Under the pieces are notes generated by a model, which saw only the letters and a program-made list of their open reading frames with translations, searched no databases and was not told the origin of the DNA. From NCBI GenBank assembly GCA_936450465.1, contig OW388303.1, positions 11,191,021 to 11,255,020 on the forward strand: 64,000 bases of DNA, in the 5' to 3' direction. Below, one piece after another: positions 37,046-48,779 of this stretch. The stretch is from Gibbula magus. Taxonomy: Eukaryota; Mollusca; Gastropoda; Trochida; Trochidae. The stretch's first letter is position 1. Each line of letters starts with the position of its first letter. The position numbers and the translations under genes are program-made.

Positions 37046-39190
37046 CATAAGATAAGATAAGATAATACTTTATTACCCGAAAGGGAATTCTTTTTTTTTT
37101 TTTGTTTGAGTCATAAAAGTAACAAATATACAAACATTGAAGAACAAAACACACATAAAATACATATATGACATAGAAAGAGATGATGTACATTTAAAAA
37201 ATATTTTTTGAGCTCTAATATGATAAATATATGTAGGGTAAATAATAACTATTTATCACAGTTGCTATTTAAAAGTCTAATACTATTGGGAATAAAAGCC
37301 TTTGTGGAACGGTTGGTCTTGAGTTTGGGCATCAGAAAGCGGCGACCAGAAGGTAAAAGGAATAGCTTATATTTAGTGGGTGGGTTTCATCAGCGATAAT
37401 CTTATGGGCAAGGGCAAGGACACGGGTTTCATAGGTACTAGTTATACCTAAAAGAGGGATGTTTGCAATTTTACAGGCGATATTGGTAATTTTAATTAGT
37501 TTTTTTTTGTTTTTGAGGGAGAGGCAACCGTACCAGCATTGAATACCAAACGATAAAACAGAGTGAACAAAACAAGAATAAAAAGTGATAACAGTTTCAC
37601 ATCAACATTAAAAGATCTAAGTTTCCTCATAAAATAGAATCGCTGTTGACACTTATTGTAGATAGAGTCTGTATTACTGTTCCAGTTTAATTTGTTGTCA
37701 ATGATAGTCCCTAAATACTTGCATTCTGATACTTGTTCAACTACACTGCCTGCAATCCGAATTGGTTCTACGTGTTCTACGGTCCTTTTTTTATCTAAAA
37801 TCGATTATCATTTCCTTTGTTTTTGTAACGTTAATCTCTAGGATATTTTCACTACACCGTGTGACTAGATTATCAATGTCCCGTCTGTACCCGTCCTCAC
37901 TGTCCGTAGGGAGTGCCACAAGCGCTGAATCATCGGCGAATTTGATGTTTGAACATATCGATTCATGGGCCGCGCACTCATTCATGTATAATATGAACAG
38001 AAGGGGAGATAACACACACCCCTGTGGAGCACCTGTGTTTATGGTGACGGTAGGTGACGTAGTGCCGTTGACGAACACACGTTGTAGTCTGTCTGTGAGG
38101 AAACTGCTAATCCATCTTATAATTGAGTGGTCGATGTTGAGGTCAAACATTTTCCTCACAAGTAGATGGGGTTGGATGGTATTGAAAGCAGAACTGAAGT
38201 CAATAAATAAAATCCTCACATATGAACCTGTCTTCTCCAGATGTTCATATATTTTCGACAGAAGAGTGACTGTAGCATCCTGTGCGGTAGGCGAATTGCA
38301 GTGGGTCAAGTGAATCTCGCACATCTGACAGGATGTGCCGATGAACTAGTCTCTCAAAACACTACTATAGATGTTAGGGCAACTGGTCTGTAGTCATTTA
38401 GTTTATTCAGTCTGGTATGTTTAGGGACTGGTATGACTGAGACTGTTTTCCATAAAGTTGGTATCTCATTGGTATTAAGAGAGAGCTGGAACAGTTTACT
38501 GAACACAGGGGATAGTTGTAGAGCACACACCTTTAACAGAATACCTTCGATGTTGTCGGGTCCTTTTGCTTTCCTGATGTTGATCTTCTGGAAAAATCTG
38601 CTGACCTCATCTGTTGCAATCTCGATGTTAGGGTGTTTCGGTGTTGAGAGCTTACATAATTCCCGCTGGAGTTCATGCGTGAAATCGTGATGGTCGAAGC
38701 GTCCATAAAAGGAGTTAAAATCCTGAGCGAAAGTAGGATAATCTGCACTGGTTGAAGAATCACTCTTGTTGTCTGTGCCGATTATTGTCTTTATACTTTG
38801 CCACCTTTTCCTACTGTTACCTCCATAGAATTCTTTTTCGACTTTTTGTTTGAAGTCATCTTTACACTTAAGTGTCTGAGCTGTTATATCTCTCTGAACA
38901 TTCTTGACCTGTGTTGTATCACCAAGGCAGTAAGCACGCTTTTTCTTGTTAAGTAACATCTTCACTTTCTTGCTCACCCACGGCTTGTTGTTTGGACATA
39001 TGCGTATTGTTCTTGTTGGGATAATCAGGTCAGAACAGAATGTTACTACATCACTGATAGAGTTCAGGTCAGAGCTATCACTTGAAAAGGCATCCCAATC
39101 TCTTCCAAGACAATAAGTTTTATTACAGTGACTGTAAAACCGAGAATCGAGAGAGATAGAGGATAATAAACAACCTTCCATTTAAAACCA
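37046..39190 (-). mobile_element. 5'-truncated Rex1/CR1-like LINE
   Basis: The minus-strand element lacks the endonuclease domain and begins in the linker before the reverse transcriptase. It runs to a 3' end in which AAGGGAATTC-type sequence, TTTCGGGTAATAAAGTA and then TTATC repeats form the tail (plus strand 37046-37092 reads ATAAGATAAGATAAGATAATAC...). A short microsatellite tail instead of poly(A) is typical of Rex1/CR1-group LINEs. Its 5' end lies within about 60 bases of a Penelope-like 3' end in the same orientation. Confidence 0.87.
37205..39181 (-). pseudogene. Rex1/CR1-like reverse transcriptase, frameshifted
   Basis: Four frame segments are collinear. Segment 39181-38354 (275 residues) holds NNKPWVS (64-70), KAKGPDN (204-210) and NDYRPVALTS before a frameshift near 38365. 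Segment 38324-37791 (177 residues) holds motif A LFIDFSSAFN (39-48), motif B GAPQGCVLSP (98-107), the catalytic FADD (129-132, plus-strand 37929-37940) and NVTKTKEMIIDFR, then a stop. Segment 37777-37500 continues as GSVVEQVSECKYLGTIID and NKLNW. Segment 37500-37205 encodes the C-terminal ITNIACKIA, LPSGRRFR and FIPNSI-type motifs. An additional frameshift near 38288 breaks LQFAYR from the following block. Unlike the two other reverse transcriptases here, the catalytic box is intact. Confidence 0.88.
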
Positions 39191-39249
39191 TTCCTATTAA
39201 ACGGATAAATGAGTTGCCATTAAACGAGGGAAAGCGATTTTGAAACCAA

Positions 39250-40622
39250 AGCATTCGATACAGTTTAATACACAAAATATGGTATTATTATATGTAAGGG
39301 AGCATGGTATACAATGAGGATTTGCAATACAAAAATGAGAGGGAGTAAGTAGATAAACAATGGCCTGTAGGCTTTATTGAAGATGTAAATAAACACACAT
39401 GATAAAACGAGGGAGGCCAATTGGCTTTATGGAAATTGTAAAACAAACAATAATTACAGTTGATTGGAAGAGAGGCCAATTGGTGATGTGGGTGGCTTTG
39501 AAGTTGTTGCATGGTGATTGGAGCTGATAGGTGTTGATTGGTGGGGACTCCTCGAGTAATTTGCTCCGACAGGAGTGGATGGAAGTTTGACATACTTGGA
39601 TTTGTTTGGTGCTCCTCGGATATTTCCTCCGACAGGAGATAGAAGTTCTAGATGAGTGAATCCCAAGCACATGGTAGGAAGATGCCTTGATCGCGGTTTA
39701 TTGCATGCTGTTCCCTTCGAATATCAATCGTTTCTTGGAGTTTTCTTTGGCGCCAGTTCTTGTTGTTGGTTGACAGGACTTTGGTAGCTTCCCAATCGAT
39801 GATGTGATCCTTATGTTTCAGGGTATGCTCAGATAGGGCGGATTTCTGGTCAAGTTTGTTGACGGACGCTTGGTGTTCCTTGATCCTTGTGTTGATAGGT
39901 CGTAGCGTTTCTCCGATGTACTAATTCTTGGCCACAATGACATAATTGAATTTTGTAGATGGATCCTCTTGGGTTGGGACTTGCGGTGCTGGTTCCTCTG
40001 CCATTGGCTTTGAGTAAGTTGCTTGAGGGTCTTGCCGCTTGTGAATGTTACATCTATGCTGGCTTTGTTCTTGATCTTCTGGCTGATGTATCGAATTGTG
40101 ACCCGGATTGGCGATGGTTCAGGCTTGTGGGTGGTGTCTCTGATGGTGAGTGTTTTGTTGATGGTCCTGGTGACTAGGCCTGCAGGATATCCATTGAGTG
40201 AGGTGAATGTGTTCTTCAGATGTTGTAGCTCTTGATTGAGGGCGTCGGGATGACAGATGGATTTGGCACGTCTTGTGAGTGTGGCTATAATGGCTTGTTT
40301 GATTTGAGGGTGATGGCAGGAGTTGTAGTGGATGTACTGGTCGGTGTTTATTGGCTTGCGGTAAACGGTTGTTTTAAGTCCATGCTCTGTGGCTTGCAGG
40401 GAGACATCTAAGAAGGGGAGATGGTGTTCAGTTTCTGTTTCCATGGTGAACTGGATTCTTGGATGCTGGGCGTTCAGATGTTGTAGGAGATGGTTTGGAT
40501 CATCATGTTGGGCTGTGGTGGTGAAGGTGAAGGTGAAGGTGCGGAACCAGCATTGTGGCTAAAATGGAGTATTAGAGAGCGCCGATTCTTCGAAGGATGT
40601 GATGAAGATCTCTGTTACTTGC
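39250..40622 (-). mobile_element. 5'-truncated Penelope-like element
   Basis: On the minus strand, coding remnants run from the reverse-transcriptase core (EIFITSFEESAL near 40610) through the thumb to a GIY-YIG endonuclease, then about 400 bases of 3' region. The 3' region shares words with the short insertion at 22665-22909, identifying both as one family. The 5' boundary near 40622 is where similarity to the reverse-transcriptase core stops. Penelope-like elements are non-LTR-like retroelements with a GIY-YIG nuclease. Confidence 0.85.
39665..40620 (-). pseudogene. Penelope RT/GIY-YIG remnant lacking the YVDD box
   Basis: The longest open frame is 40444-39818 (208 residues), with LPFLDV (9-14), TVYRKPINTDQY (26-37) and SCHHPQIKQA (42-51), which are conserved post-catalytic Penelope blocks. 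Upstream in frame, minus-strand codons read NTPF-stop-PQCWFR and then TFTFTFTTTAQHDD. The family normally has WFRYVDDTF, so the YVDD tetrad is missing and a TTCACC hexamer is expanded (40521-40540). Downstream, a frameshift near 39930 moves the nuclease into another frame, where GSIYKIQ, YIGETLRPINTR, IKEHQA and REQHAINRDQGIFLPCAWD are visible. It is non-functional. Confidence 0.87.
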
Positions 40623-40680
40623 CAAAATTATTTGCCAAAATTAATCAAACGAAATTGCTGACAATATGCTAAAACTATTT

Positions 40681-40900
40681 TCGCAAGTCGTGTACCAAGT
40701 CACGTCACAACTGGACTCAATTGTGACGTCATACTCGCAGTCGTACTACAACAGTTAAGTATTGCCGATTAAATATTATACTGCGGAAACCATTGTTACG
40801 TAATGCATAGTAAGGTTTACGTAAGCGTCGCCATTGATGTCGGCGTTTCGCGGTGAAGATGAATAGTTTTGCCGACGTGAATGTTGAACAAAACGTAAGT
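40681..40900 (+). promoter_or_regulatory. Candidate promoter with CRE and a possible first exon
   Basis: The block CACGTCACAACTGGACTCAA is followed by TGACGTCA at 40723-40730, then locally CG-richer sequence (GCGTCGCC, GTCGGCGTTTCGCGG). An ATG at 40859 opens 12 codons (MNSFADVNVEQN) ending exactly at GTAAGT (40895-40900). The arrangement mirrors the candidate at 4.4-4.6 kb. No downstream exon was recognised, so it remains inferential. Confidence 0.25.
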
Positions 40901-41414
40901 TTTAGTAGAACTCGTATGTTCTAGCAGTTTCTTCTTAAAATCATATATCAAAACAATTATAGATTCTTACTGAATTTTAACACAAACACCTACACACCAC
41001 TTACTTAATACAATTACTGTAAAGGTTATCGTTAAATCTGTCAGAGAGATAACTGAATTAATGTGTCAATTGTATAAATTCATCAACGTGCACATCACTA
41101 ACTGTCAGCGGCTTATTCCATGTCAGTTATCTCGCCTATTTAAAACTCACACACAATTAGTCAACCCCATTGCCCTTATTTCCGTTGACTTTTACTTTGT
41201 GTTAAAAGCGTATTAGTGTATATATGTACATTTTTTCACTGCATATCACACACTGAAAGGTAATCTACCACATCTCTAATCTGAGAATTTGATATCACAT
41301 TTTTTTATACTTTTTTTAAAGTGACCTTTCTCAAAACAATTGATCAAATGAAAGTTGAAGTGTATCAAACCGGTTTAAGTTTATCTTCTGTAATGTTATG
41401 TAAGTTGTAGTTCT

Positions 41415-41541
41415 TCCATAGCTGTACCGGGGAAATACCATGATGGCACGTTGTCCAATAGGCCTGTGCAAGGCCTTTTGCCGAGGATGGACATCAAGAA
41501 CAAACTACCCTGGTATTTCCCGAACCATCGAGGAACTATGG
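41415..41541. repeat. Imperfect foldback containing GGGAAATACC arms
   Basis: The left arm CCATAGCTGTACCGGGGAAA and the right arm (plus strand) TATTTCCCGAACCATCGAGG...CTATGG are partly complementary, and the central region holds a small GGCCTGTGCAAGGCC stem. Similar GGAAATAC words occur in the 52.7-kb foldback. A decayed MITE is likely. Confidence 0.6.
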
Positions 41542-42500
41542 CAGTTACTGATTTACATCTCACTTTGTCCGATATAAATGAGACAAAAAATATATATAAA
41601 ATTCCATAACCTTAATGTGCCCAATTCATTGATCTGCGAATGACGTTTGCCTGATCACGAAATACATACAGGAAGTACCGCGGACTAAATGTTCAAAGAT
41701 CCTGCAGGTTCGACCATTTCATGAACAAATGGAAATTGTTATTTGTCAATTTCGTGGTTGGTTAAAGAGGAGTCTATCGGCTGATAAGCGTGACTCTACG
41801 TCAATGGAAATTGAAGATTGCTTCCAAATAGGAATAAAATCCGTTCGATTGAACATTAAACATTCTTATGAATTGTTTATTTTGTATATTATGTTAATCG
41901 TATATTATAAAGTATTATCTAAGTCATGTTTATTTGACGGGTCGATTCTTTCTTGTGCATTTCTGGCAGAATTCACTCACTTGATTCAAGTATTTTATTC
42001 ACGACAGTATTGGTTAATGAAACATAACATTCCTTTTCTTACGTCGTCTTATTTAAAGTTATTTAGTACATATAATATTTCAGTTCCATTTTCTTAGTCC
42101 CTTTTGGAAATAATTATCTGATAATTATCTGTATATGGTGTAAGGGAGAAAACTCCCCTTTCTTTAGCGGTATGCTTAAGGGGAATAACTCTGATTCGGT
42201 TCAGTTCCAAGATGGCGTCTGTGCCGCATGTATTTTGCTGTACCATAATGAAGAATAAAGCAAGGTTCAACAATATACACTCATTTATTTGTATATGTTA
42301 GAGAATGGATGGATTGAATCGTCTAAACATCAGAAAATACTTGTTATCTTTGGTAATTTCAATAAGAGAAAGTTCTGAGCATTAACGGCCGTAGTGGCAT
42401 TTTGACGATTGCAGAAAGGACCAACATTTGCCTAATTAATTTGTCATTTGAAAAGACTGTTTAATGCACCTATTTCACTACGACCTGAATTGTCTAAAAT
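41542..42500. other. Non-coding sequence with a possible first exon at 42212
   Basis: The open frame at 41729-42097 (122 residues) has no recognised motif and is AT-rich. At 42208-42220 CCAAGATGGCGTCTG matches both a YY1-type core (AAGATGGCG) and a good initiation context, opening 30 codons (MASVPHVFCCTIM...). This could be a translated first exon or merely part of a repeat. Confidence 0.3.
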
Positions 42501-42527
42501 CATCACGAAAGAGAAAATTTTCACATT

Positions 42528-42998
42528 AGTGAACATTCGTAGACAATTAGTAATTAATTCCTGGATTTCATAGATAAAAAAATTCATTATTGATTCGGCA
42601 ACATTCCTCCAATTCGTGGCATTCGTGAACAAATTTTGATTTGTTCAAAATTTTTCACTAGTTGCTTCGTAAACCATTCGTATCTAATTCGTGTAGCTCT
42701 TAACACGCTTGTTAACAGTTCTTGGAAATTCGTCGTTGATAATTTTGATTGTCTCACCCCGAATTACTTTGGAATCATCAACGAATCATTTACGAATGTC
42801 CCGAATTAAGAACGAAAATTCGTAGTGTATTCGCAACTGTTTCTTAATTATTATTATTATAATTCGTAAAAGATTATTCGTAAATAACTTTCAGCATAAA
42901 AATCTACGAATTTTCGTTCAAGTGAAATTGCTGAGATTTTGCCGAATGTTTACGAATTTATACAATCATCTATTGGCCATTCGTGATAATTCGGCTCG
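42528..42998. repeat. ATTCG/CGAAT-dense region
   Basis: About 22 occurrences of TTCG/CGAA-centred words, mostly ATTCGT or ACGAAT, fall in about 470 bases. CG dinucleotides are otherwise rare in this AT-rich DNA. No single period is evident. The first half is mainly ATTCGT and the second half mixes both orientations. It may be a highly decayed satellite or foldback. Confidence 0.6.
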
Positions 42999-42999
42999 C

Positions 43000-43569
43000 A
43001 GTGAAATAGTAGCATTAGGATTTGAACATATGAAGCGTGTCATTAGTGATATTGTCAGAACAAGGCGACGAGGAGGGGAGCGGGGCTTTGTTTAAATCAG
43101 ACGAGTGATTGATTCAATTATTCGGGCTAATGCTGTGAGCTTTATTGTTAAAATCGTATTGAATTCTCAAATTCGATGTAATCAGTAGTTTTGATGGACC
43201 CAATTTCTTTCAAGGAAATGGGATGAATCGTTGGACTATTGGTCTACCAGTGGATCAAGGACATGAGAAACTGTTTTAAAGAATGTTAACCTTTCCTGCG
43301 GCCTTTACAACAGTGATCTTTTGAATCAGAGGGACAGAGTGACGTGAGTTTACTGCTACATGTGCTCTGAAACTTCATGGTGAGTATACGTTCCGATTAA
43401 TCTACAAATAAAACTATGCATACTAAAGGTTATCGGATTAATCAAAAGTATACATGTACATTGGACTGAACTACACTCGCGGGTTAAAAGAAAGTATGAG
43501 TACAACAACGCAGTATATTTTAATCAACGAGTGATGGACACGACTGAAATATAGTTACATGTACGTCAT
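43000..43569. other. Non-coding sequence, nothing recognised
   Basis: No open frame of note and no repeat was recognised. Confidence 0.4.
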
Positions 43570-43645
43570 CATCCTCGATAATCCAGCGCTATTGTTCCGA
43601 TAAATCTACACACATCGGAACAATAGCGCTGGATTATCGAGGATG
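43570..43645. repeat. Perfect hairpin, 32-bp arms, 12-base loop
   Basis: Arms 43570-43601 and 43614-43645 are exact complements by eye (left arm begins CATCCTCGATAATCCAGCGC). Perfect pairing in otherwise diverged repeat DNA indicates a recent origin, gene conversion, or selection on the structure. Confidence 0.93.
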
Positions 43646-43717
43646 GTATGTCATGTCTCTAAAGACACCTCAAATTAATTTATAATTTTTAAACAATATC
43701 TGTTCATATAAGGACAA

Positions 43718-43880
43718 GTGTATGGATGACAACTTCTTTATTCGGGGGGTGCGACGTTTCGGTACAGATTCTTGTACCGTTTTCATTCATACTGAAATGT
43801 TCTAGAGTGTGCTTATGTTCTTAGATGTTCTTATGTTCTTGGATGTGTTTTGGTTCTTGAAAGTGCTTAGACATAAACTA
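43718..43880 (-). mobile_element. Penelope-type terminal block with hairpin and GAAACGTCG
   Basis: On the minus strand a hairpin GGTACA/TGTACC is followed by GAAACGTCGC and then GAATAAAGAAGTTGTCATCC, the same order as at 7.9 and 22.85 kb. The CTGATGA segment is altered to TGAATGA. The plus-strand sequence beyond (to 43880) is a short run of GTTCTTATGTTCTTGG repeats and cannot be assigned. Confidence 0.68.
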
Positions 43881-46301
43881 TATGAATAACGATTGATTTT
43901 ATCACTCCTAATTGGCATATATAGGATAAGGAATTTATAATTTTCAAATTAAACAAAAATGCATATTTCTTCATAATTTTGTATGATAGTCTACCAAATA
44001 GTATAAAGTTATTAATGTTTATTTCCATGTTTTCGGGATAAACAATTGACGTGAATTCGCCACAATATCTCAGGAACTAGTCCCATCCTATATTAATTCC
44101 GCGAAGATTTGGGTACATTCTTTTCTAAATTAATTGACAGATTACGGAAACCTCTAAGATTAGGTGTTAAGCTTTTCATTTCCTTCAGTGATATTAATTG
44201 GACATTTCGTCCAAAATATCTAATTGATATCTTCATACAAAGAGTGTTAATGAAATCGATAACAGTAGTGTTTATTTTATAGATAATTTACTAATAAGAA
44301 ACAACGTTAGGCTCTATAATAAAGAAATAATTCTTATTGATATCTTAATGCCGATAATCTAATGTAATCAAACAAGGATACGTTTGTTCTATACAAGGAA
44401 ATTACAAATTAGAAACATGGTTCAGCTCAAATACATGTAGAGAGATGAATCTCATAGAGATCATACCGGGTACTCCTGCACTCAATACAATAATAATTCC
44501 TAATACTTAATTTGTAATAGAAGGTGAGAGCAGTAAGGTTTTTCGCGAAATAAATTCAGTCTTTATCATGAATATACACGACGTTTGAGAGTATTTATTG
44601 TAGTCGCCAAAAATAGTTAGCGATATTTGGAAATTTTGAATTTATGAATAATGATTTATTTTGTACACACATACTAATGAAATATGAATAATAAAACATC
44701 CAATAAACTTAACTTATTTTATCAAGTGTACAATGTACAAGTAAATACTGGGACTTATCAGTGAAATACACTGTCAAGCTACATTGTAGAATCTGATATT
44801 TTGAATGTGACCAGTGACTATAATAATATATCACTACTCAAAGGTTAAAGTTCAATAGTCTGACGTCATAAAAAAATAGTCTGACGTAACGTATTGCCTT
44901 ATGACGTCACGTTGTTTTATAGTGGTGAGAGCCGATACCAAAAACACGATAACGATCTTGCTTTGACGTAAATCCAAGAATAAAAGCATATAATAAATAT
45001 AATGACTCTCCATGTTTGACAAATACCATCTCTTGAAGTAGAACATATATAATTATATAATTACAGTTTGTCTTATAGTTTGCGTCATTCGAGAAAATAT
45101 AAACGTTTTACCTTACTCGATGACATAAAGACAGATATCCTCTATATACTTAGTTTTTCATTAAAGATAATAGAACCTCCCAGTTTTGTTCGATGTTAAT
45201 ACGTTTATTCATATAGACAATACTTTCAAGTAAACAAAACACTAAATATTTAATTTCGAAGCGTCACCTACTTATCAAGATATAGCCCTTCAAAGTGTGT
45301 AAATTTGGCCTGCTCATTATCTCATTCTTCAAACAGTTTTCTGCGGCCCCTCAGTGTAGCATAACCTTCGTAAGCGATGTGACGTCATACACAGGAGTTG
45401 CTACAATGAAATCCTTAGGCGATTTGTCGTCGATGATTCGTTTAAAACACAATAACAACTGTTGACATTGTAAGTTTCCAATAGAATGGGTATTTGTGCG
45501 TCTGTAGGAAGTAAGTTCGGAGTTTTTGAAGGATTTTTCGATATTCTGTTGCTGGTTTTAGTTTGGTTCTTTTACAAATCGAGCGGAGCGTTGGGTTATT
45601 TTAAAAGCTACATTATGCTTTTAAATGAATAATTTCAATTGTAAACGTCATTATTAATTATTTTGGTTTTTTTTTGTGCTTGATTTTAAGTTTCAAGAGG
45701 CCTGTATAGTTTGAGGTCTACTGAGTCAATAATTCTCATGGTGACTTTTTATTCATAATAGAATAATTGCATTATAACTTAGAAATTAAACAATTTTCAA
45801 CATTGTTACTGGTTAACAGTTTTTAGAGGGAAAAATTTATAATCTTGTACATTTACAATTACTTACATTGAGACAGTTATTTTATTCAGTGTAATACAAC
45901 TGTAGAGAAATGTGGCGGGTGAAAATGTCAAAAGATTTTAAAGCCTACAATGATGTACCTATGATAAGAAATCATGATTAATTTCAAATCGAAATGAAAA
46001 GGGCGTTTTCTTTTTCGGTACACATTTTCTTTCATATTCTGTTCTATCAATATCATGTTATTTGGATAAAATCGATGAAATGTTAATGTAGAATGCTGAA
46101 AATCTAGTTTTTAATTTCTATATTAATTCTATATTGTTCAGAAGTTAGTCATGAAATCAACACTCACTAATTGCGCTTAATGCATTAACACCTTTGCTTT
46201 GATGTCAGATATCGGTCACTGGACCGGTTCAATTATATAAAAGGCGGCGCGTCAAGATATTGCAAACGTCCTGTCATATGATGTAACTGGTGATACTAAA
46301 C
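43881..46301. other. Non-coding sequence with three CRE palindromes
   Basis: TGACGTCA occurs at 44861-44868, 44902-44909 and 45380-45387. Two of these lie within 50 bases of each other with an additional partial site (TGACGTAACG) between. No gene was recognised. Confidence 0.4.
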
Positions 46302-46421
46302 TGGGCCTCCTTTCACAAAGCAACCTTTACTAAGGTTAACCTTAACTCCCATTGTTTAACATTGCACTAAGGTTACCTTAGTGACTTACGATCACCTTAG
46401 TGTTTTGTGAAAGGGGCCCCT
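46302..46421. mobile_element. MITE with GGGGCC...TTTCACAAA termini
   Basis: The left end GGGCCTCCTTTCACAAAGC and the right end TTTTGTGAAAGGGGCCCC form inverted termini. The interior is built from alternating AAGGTTA/TAACCTT words and is nearly self-complementary. At about 120 bases it is a short non-coding element; no clear target duplication was seen. Confidence 0.82.
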
Positions 46422-48350
46422 GGTCGTTAGTTAAAATAAAGATACACATATAGGCGACATTCAGTCTGGGCATAGTGAGCCAATCCAAATTAGGAATGCT
46501 ATATTCAGCCAATGAACTTTAAGAACATTATGTTTTGTTGTTTCGTCAGTGAATCGGTCATTCACTATTATGTATGATCCCATCCGATGTACATGGATTA
46601 GCAATCATATGGTGACAACAGGTTAATTATTTAAATCAATAAGGACATCGTAAAGTGTTGTTTACATGCGAACTAGTTAGAAAATCATCACATTGTAGTG
46701 CAACAATTGTTGATATGTATTTCTTTTAATTTGTAAAATGATATAGATATAAACGTCGCATAAGTCTCGTTTTTCGTTGAGTAGGATTACCTTGAATTCT
46801 GAATTGTTTTATTGAATCAAAATACTTTGAGATTCATAGTATCCTACATATGCACTGTTATTTCATTTCAACTGTTAAATAATGGAATAGATAAGCGTGA
46901 GACATAGTAACGAGATATGTATCCCGATCATTTGGTACATTCGCTTGTTCTTCATTCAAATCTTTGTTATCGCTTGACTTACGTTGTTCAAAGCGAGATC
47001 TCATTGCTAGAATAAGAGTCTGACATAACGGAAATGGTCAGTGATGGACATTCACGCAGTAACTCTATAGAACTGACACTTCAAAATGACACAAAGAAAA
47101 GACAATGGCAGTAGATTTACGCTGAAATATCCACTCGGCATTATCGGAGACTAAACAATCTAAACACATGTGTACAACAACCAAAGTTAATTAACGACTG
47201 AACAGAATATGCCGACATTGTTTCTAATAGCTTTGATCACGTTTAGGCTGTTTTGACAAGTGAAATCAGTGAAAAATACGTGACGGCTGTACGAGTGTAT
47301 AATGTAAACATTAACATAAGCCAGCTACTCCAGCGACTCCTGAGTAACACGTCACACCTCTGCTAGCAGCTGATTGGCTAATGAAACGTTTGGCGGCTGT
47401 AAAAATGAAGTATTTTTTTTTTAAATTCTACTATTTTGGGGTGGATTTGTAATCCAATACTTTTGTGTCGTTATTCTTTACTGTTGTCAGAATCCTTTCC
47501 GCGAAACCTACCCCCTGAGGTTAGAATATCTTTAAGGGGATTGTATGAAATAGCAAAAGCATTATATCTTATGTATGCCACAACTAAATACGCTTCAAAG
47601 ACTTTTTAAACGTTTTTATCTTGAAGAAGTAAGAACATAGATACACTGACAATGCACACAAATAATATATACTTTACATACTAACTATTTTCGGTTCTGA
47701 AGGGGTTGCATGCATCTTGATGAGGAAGGGTATGATCCGATCTGCTTTTGTAGGACTGAACCAACTCCATGAAAGAAAATAACAAATTATATACCATTTC
47801 AATTTCCTTTCTAACGGTTATGATTCGTATAACCAGTGTTCAGCATTACATATAGTTTCAAATCAGTGTCATTCTGACAGTATCGAACTGATCAATCATT
47901 ACATAACAACATATACAACAGCTGGTATGGTAATGGTAACAAGCATATATAAATTGTTAGCCTCTCATTTTATGGTCTCATGTGTCAATCTTCGTGAGTG
48001 TTTTTAACACGACTGCGAAGAGTGATACACCAAATTTTACGACAATTGGGAGAACATAGATATATCAGAATTATCCATTCTAATCTTTGTACCCGTGTAA
48101 CAACATTGTAACACAACTGTTGTCATTTGTACAGACAGACAAACAGACATATTTTATACAGTATAAGGCCATTGACAAAAAATACATAGTTAAATATACA
48201 TGAATATGCAGTGTGCATTAATTTTGTATCTCTTTGTAGTGAGGAATGGAGCTTTAGAAGAAAATTACTTTGGTTGTATAGGATATATTTTTCTGTTGAT
48301 TGTAATAACATGTTTAAACAGCTTATTGTTGGATTATATAGAAAGAGTGG
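46422..48350. other. Non-coding sequence, nothing recognised
   Basis: Short open frames only, and no motif or repeat was recognised. Confidence 0.4.
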
Positions 48351-48358
48351 TTTCAGGT

Positions 48359-48640
48359 AAGTTCCCTTTCCAGGCTTTGAAACAGTGTAACACCATTAAG
48401 TTCCATTTCCAGTCTTTGAAGCAGTGTAACAACTGTCCATTAACTTCCCTTTCTAGTTTTTGAAGCAGTGTAACGCCATCAAGTTCCCTTTCTAGTCTTC
48501 GAAGCAGTGTGACACCATTGTAACGCAGCTACACACAGCTGTACAATGACAATGTCACAATATAGTAAAGCCTAAAACTAAGTATCTGTCATACTTTCCC
48601 TTTCAAGTCTTTATAGCAGTGTAACCACAGTGTAAGTCAA
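48359..48640 (+). repeat. 39-bp tandem repeat with splice-acceptor-like core
   Basis: Four units start at 48359, 48398, 48442 and 48481, with a fifth diverged unit near 48592. The consensus is AAGTTCCCTTTCTAGTCTTT followed by GAAGCAGTGTAACACCATT. Spacing is 39, 44 and 39 bases. Each unit contains a TTCCCTTTCTAG stretch resembling a polypyrimidine tract with AG. Confidence 0.88.
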
Positions 48641-48779
48641 CTGCAAACATCTATACAGTGGCCATCTTGCCATACAGATAGCTGACAACTTCTGATGTAT
48701 CACCATGTATCATTTATACTGCTGCCTTGATAATTGGTGTCGTGGAACGAAGACTGGTGGGCTTCAAATCATGTCAGTC

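Noticed and set aside
37791..38313. Long plus-strand open frame at 37762-38313
   Set aside because: It is the antisense shadow of the reverse transcriptase on the minus strand, which carries clear RT motifs.
48359..48520. CRISPR-like regular repeats
   Set aside because: The repeats are contiguous and diverged without spacers, and the sequence is animal nuclear DNA.
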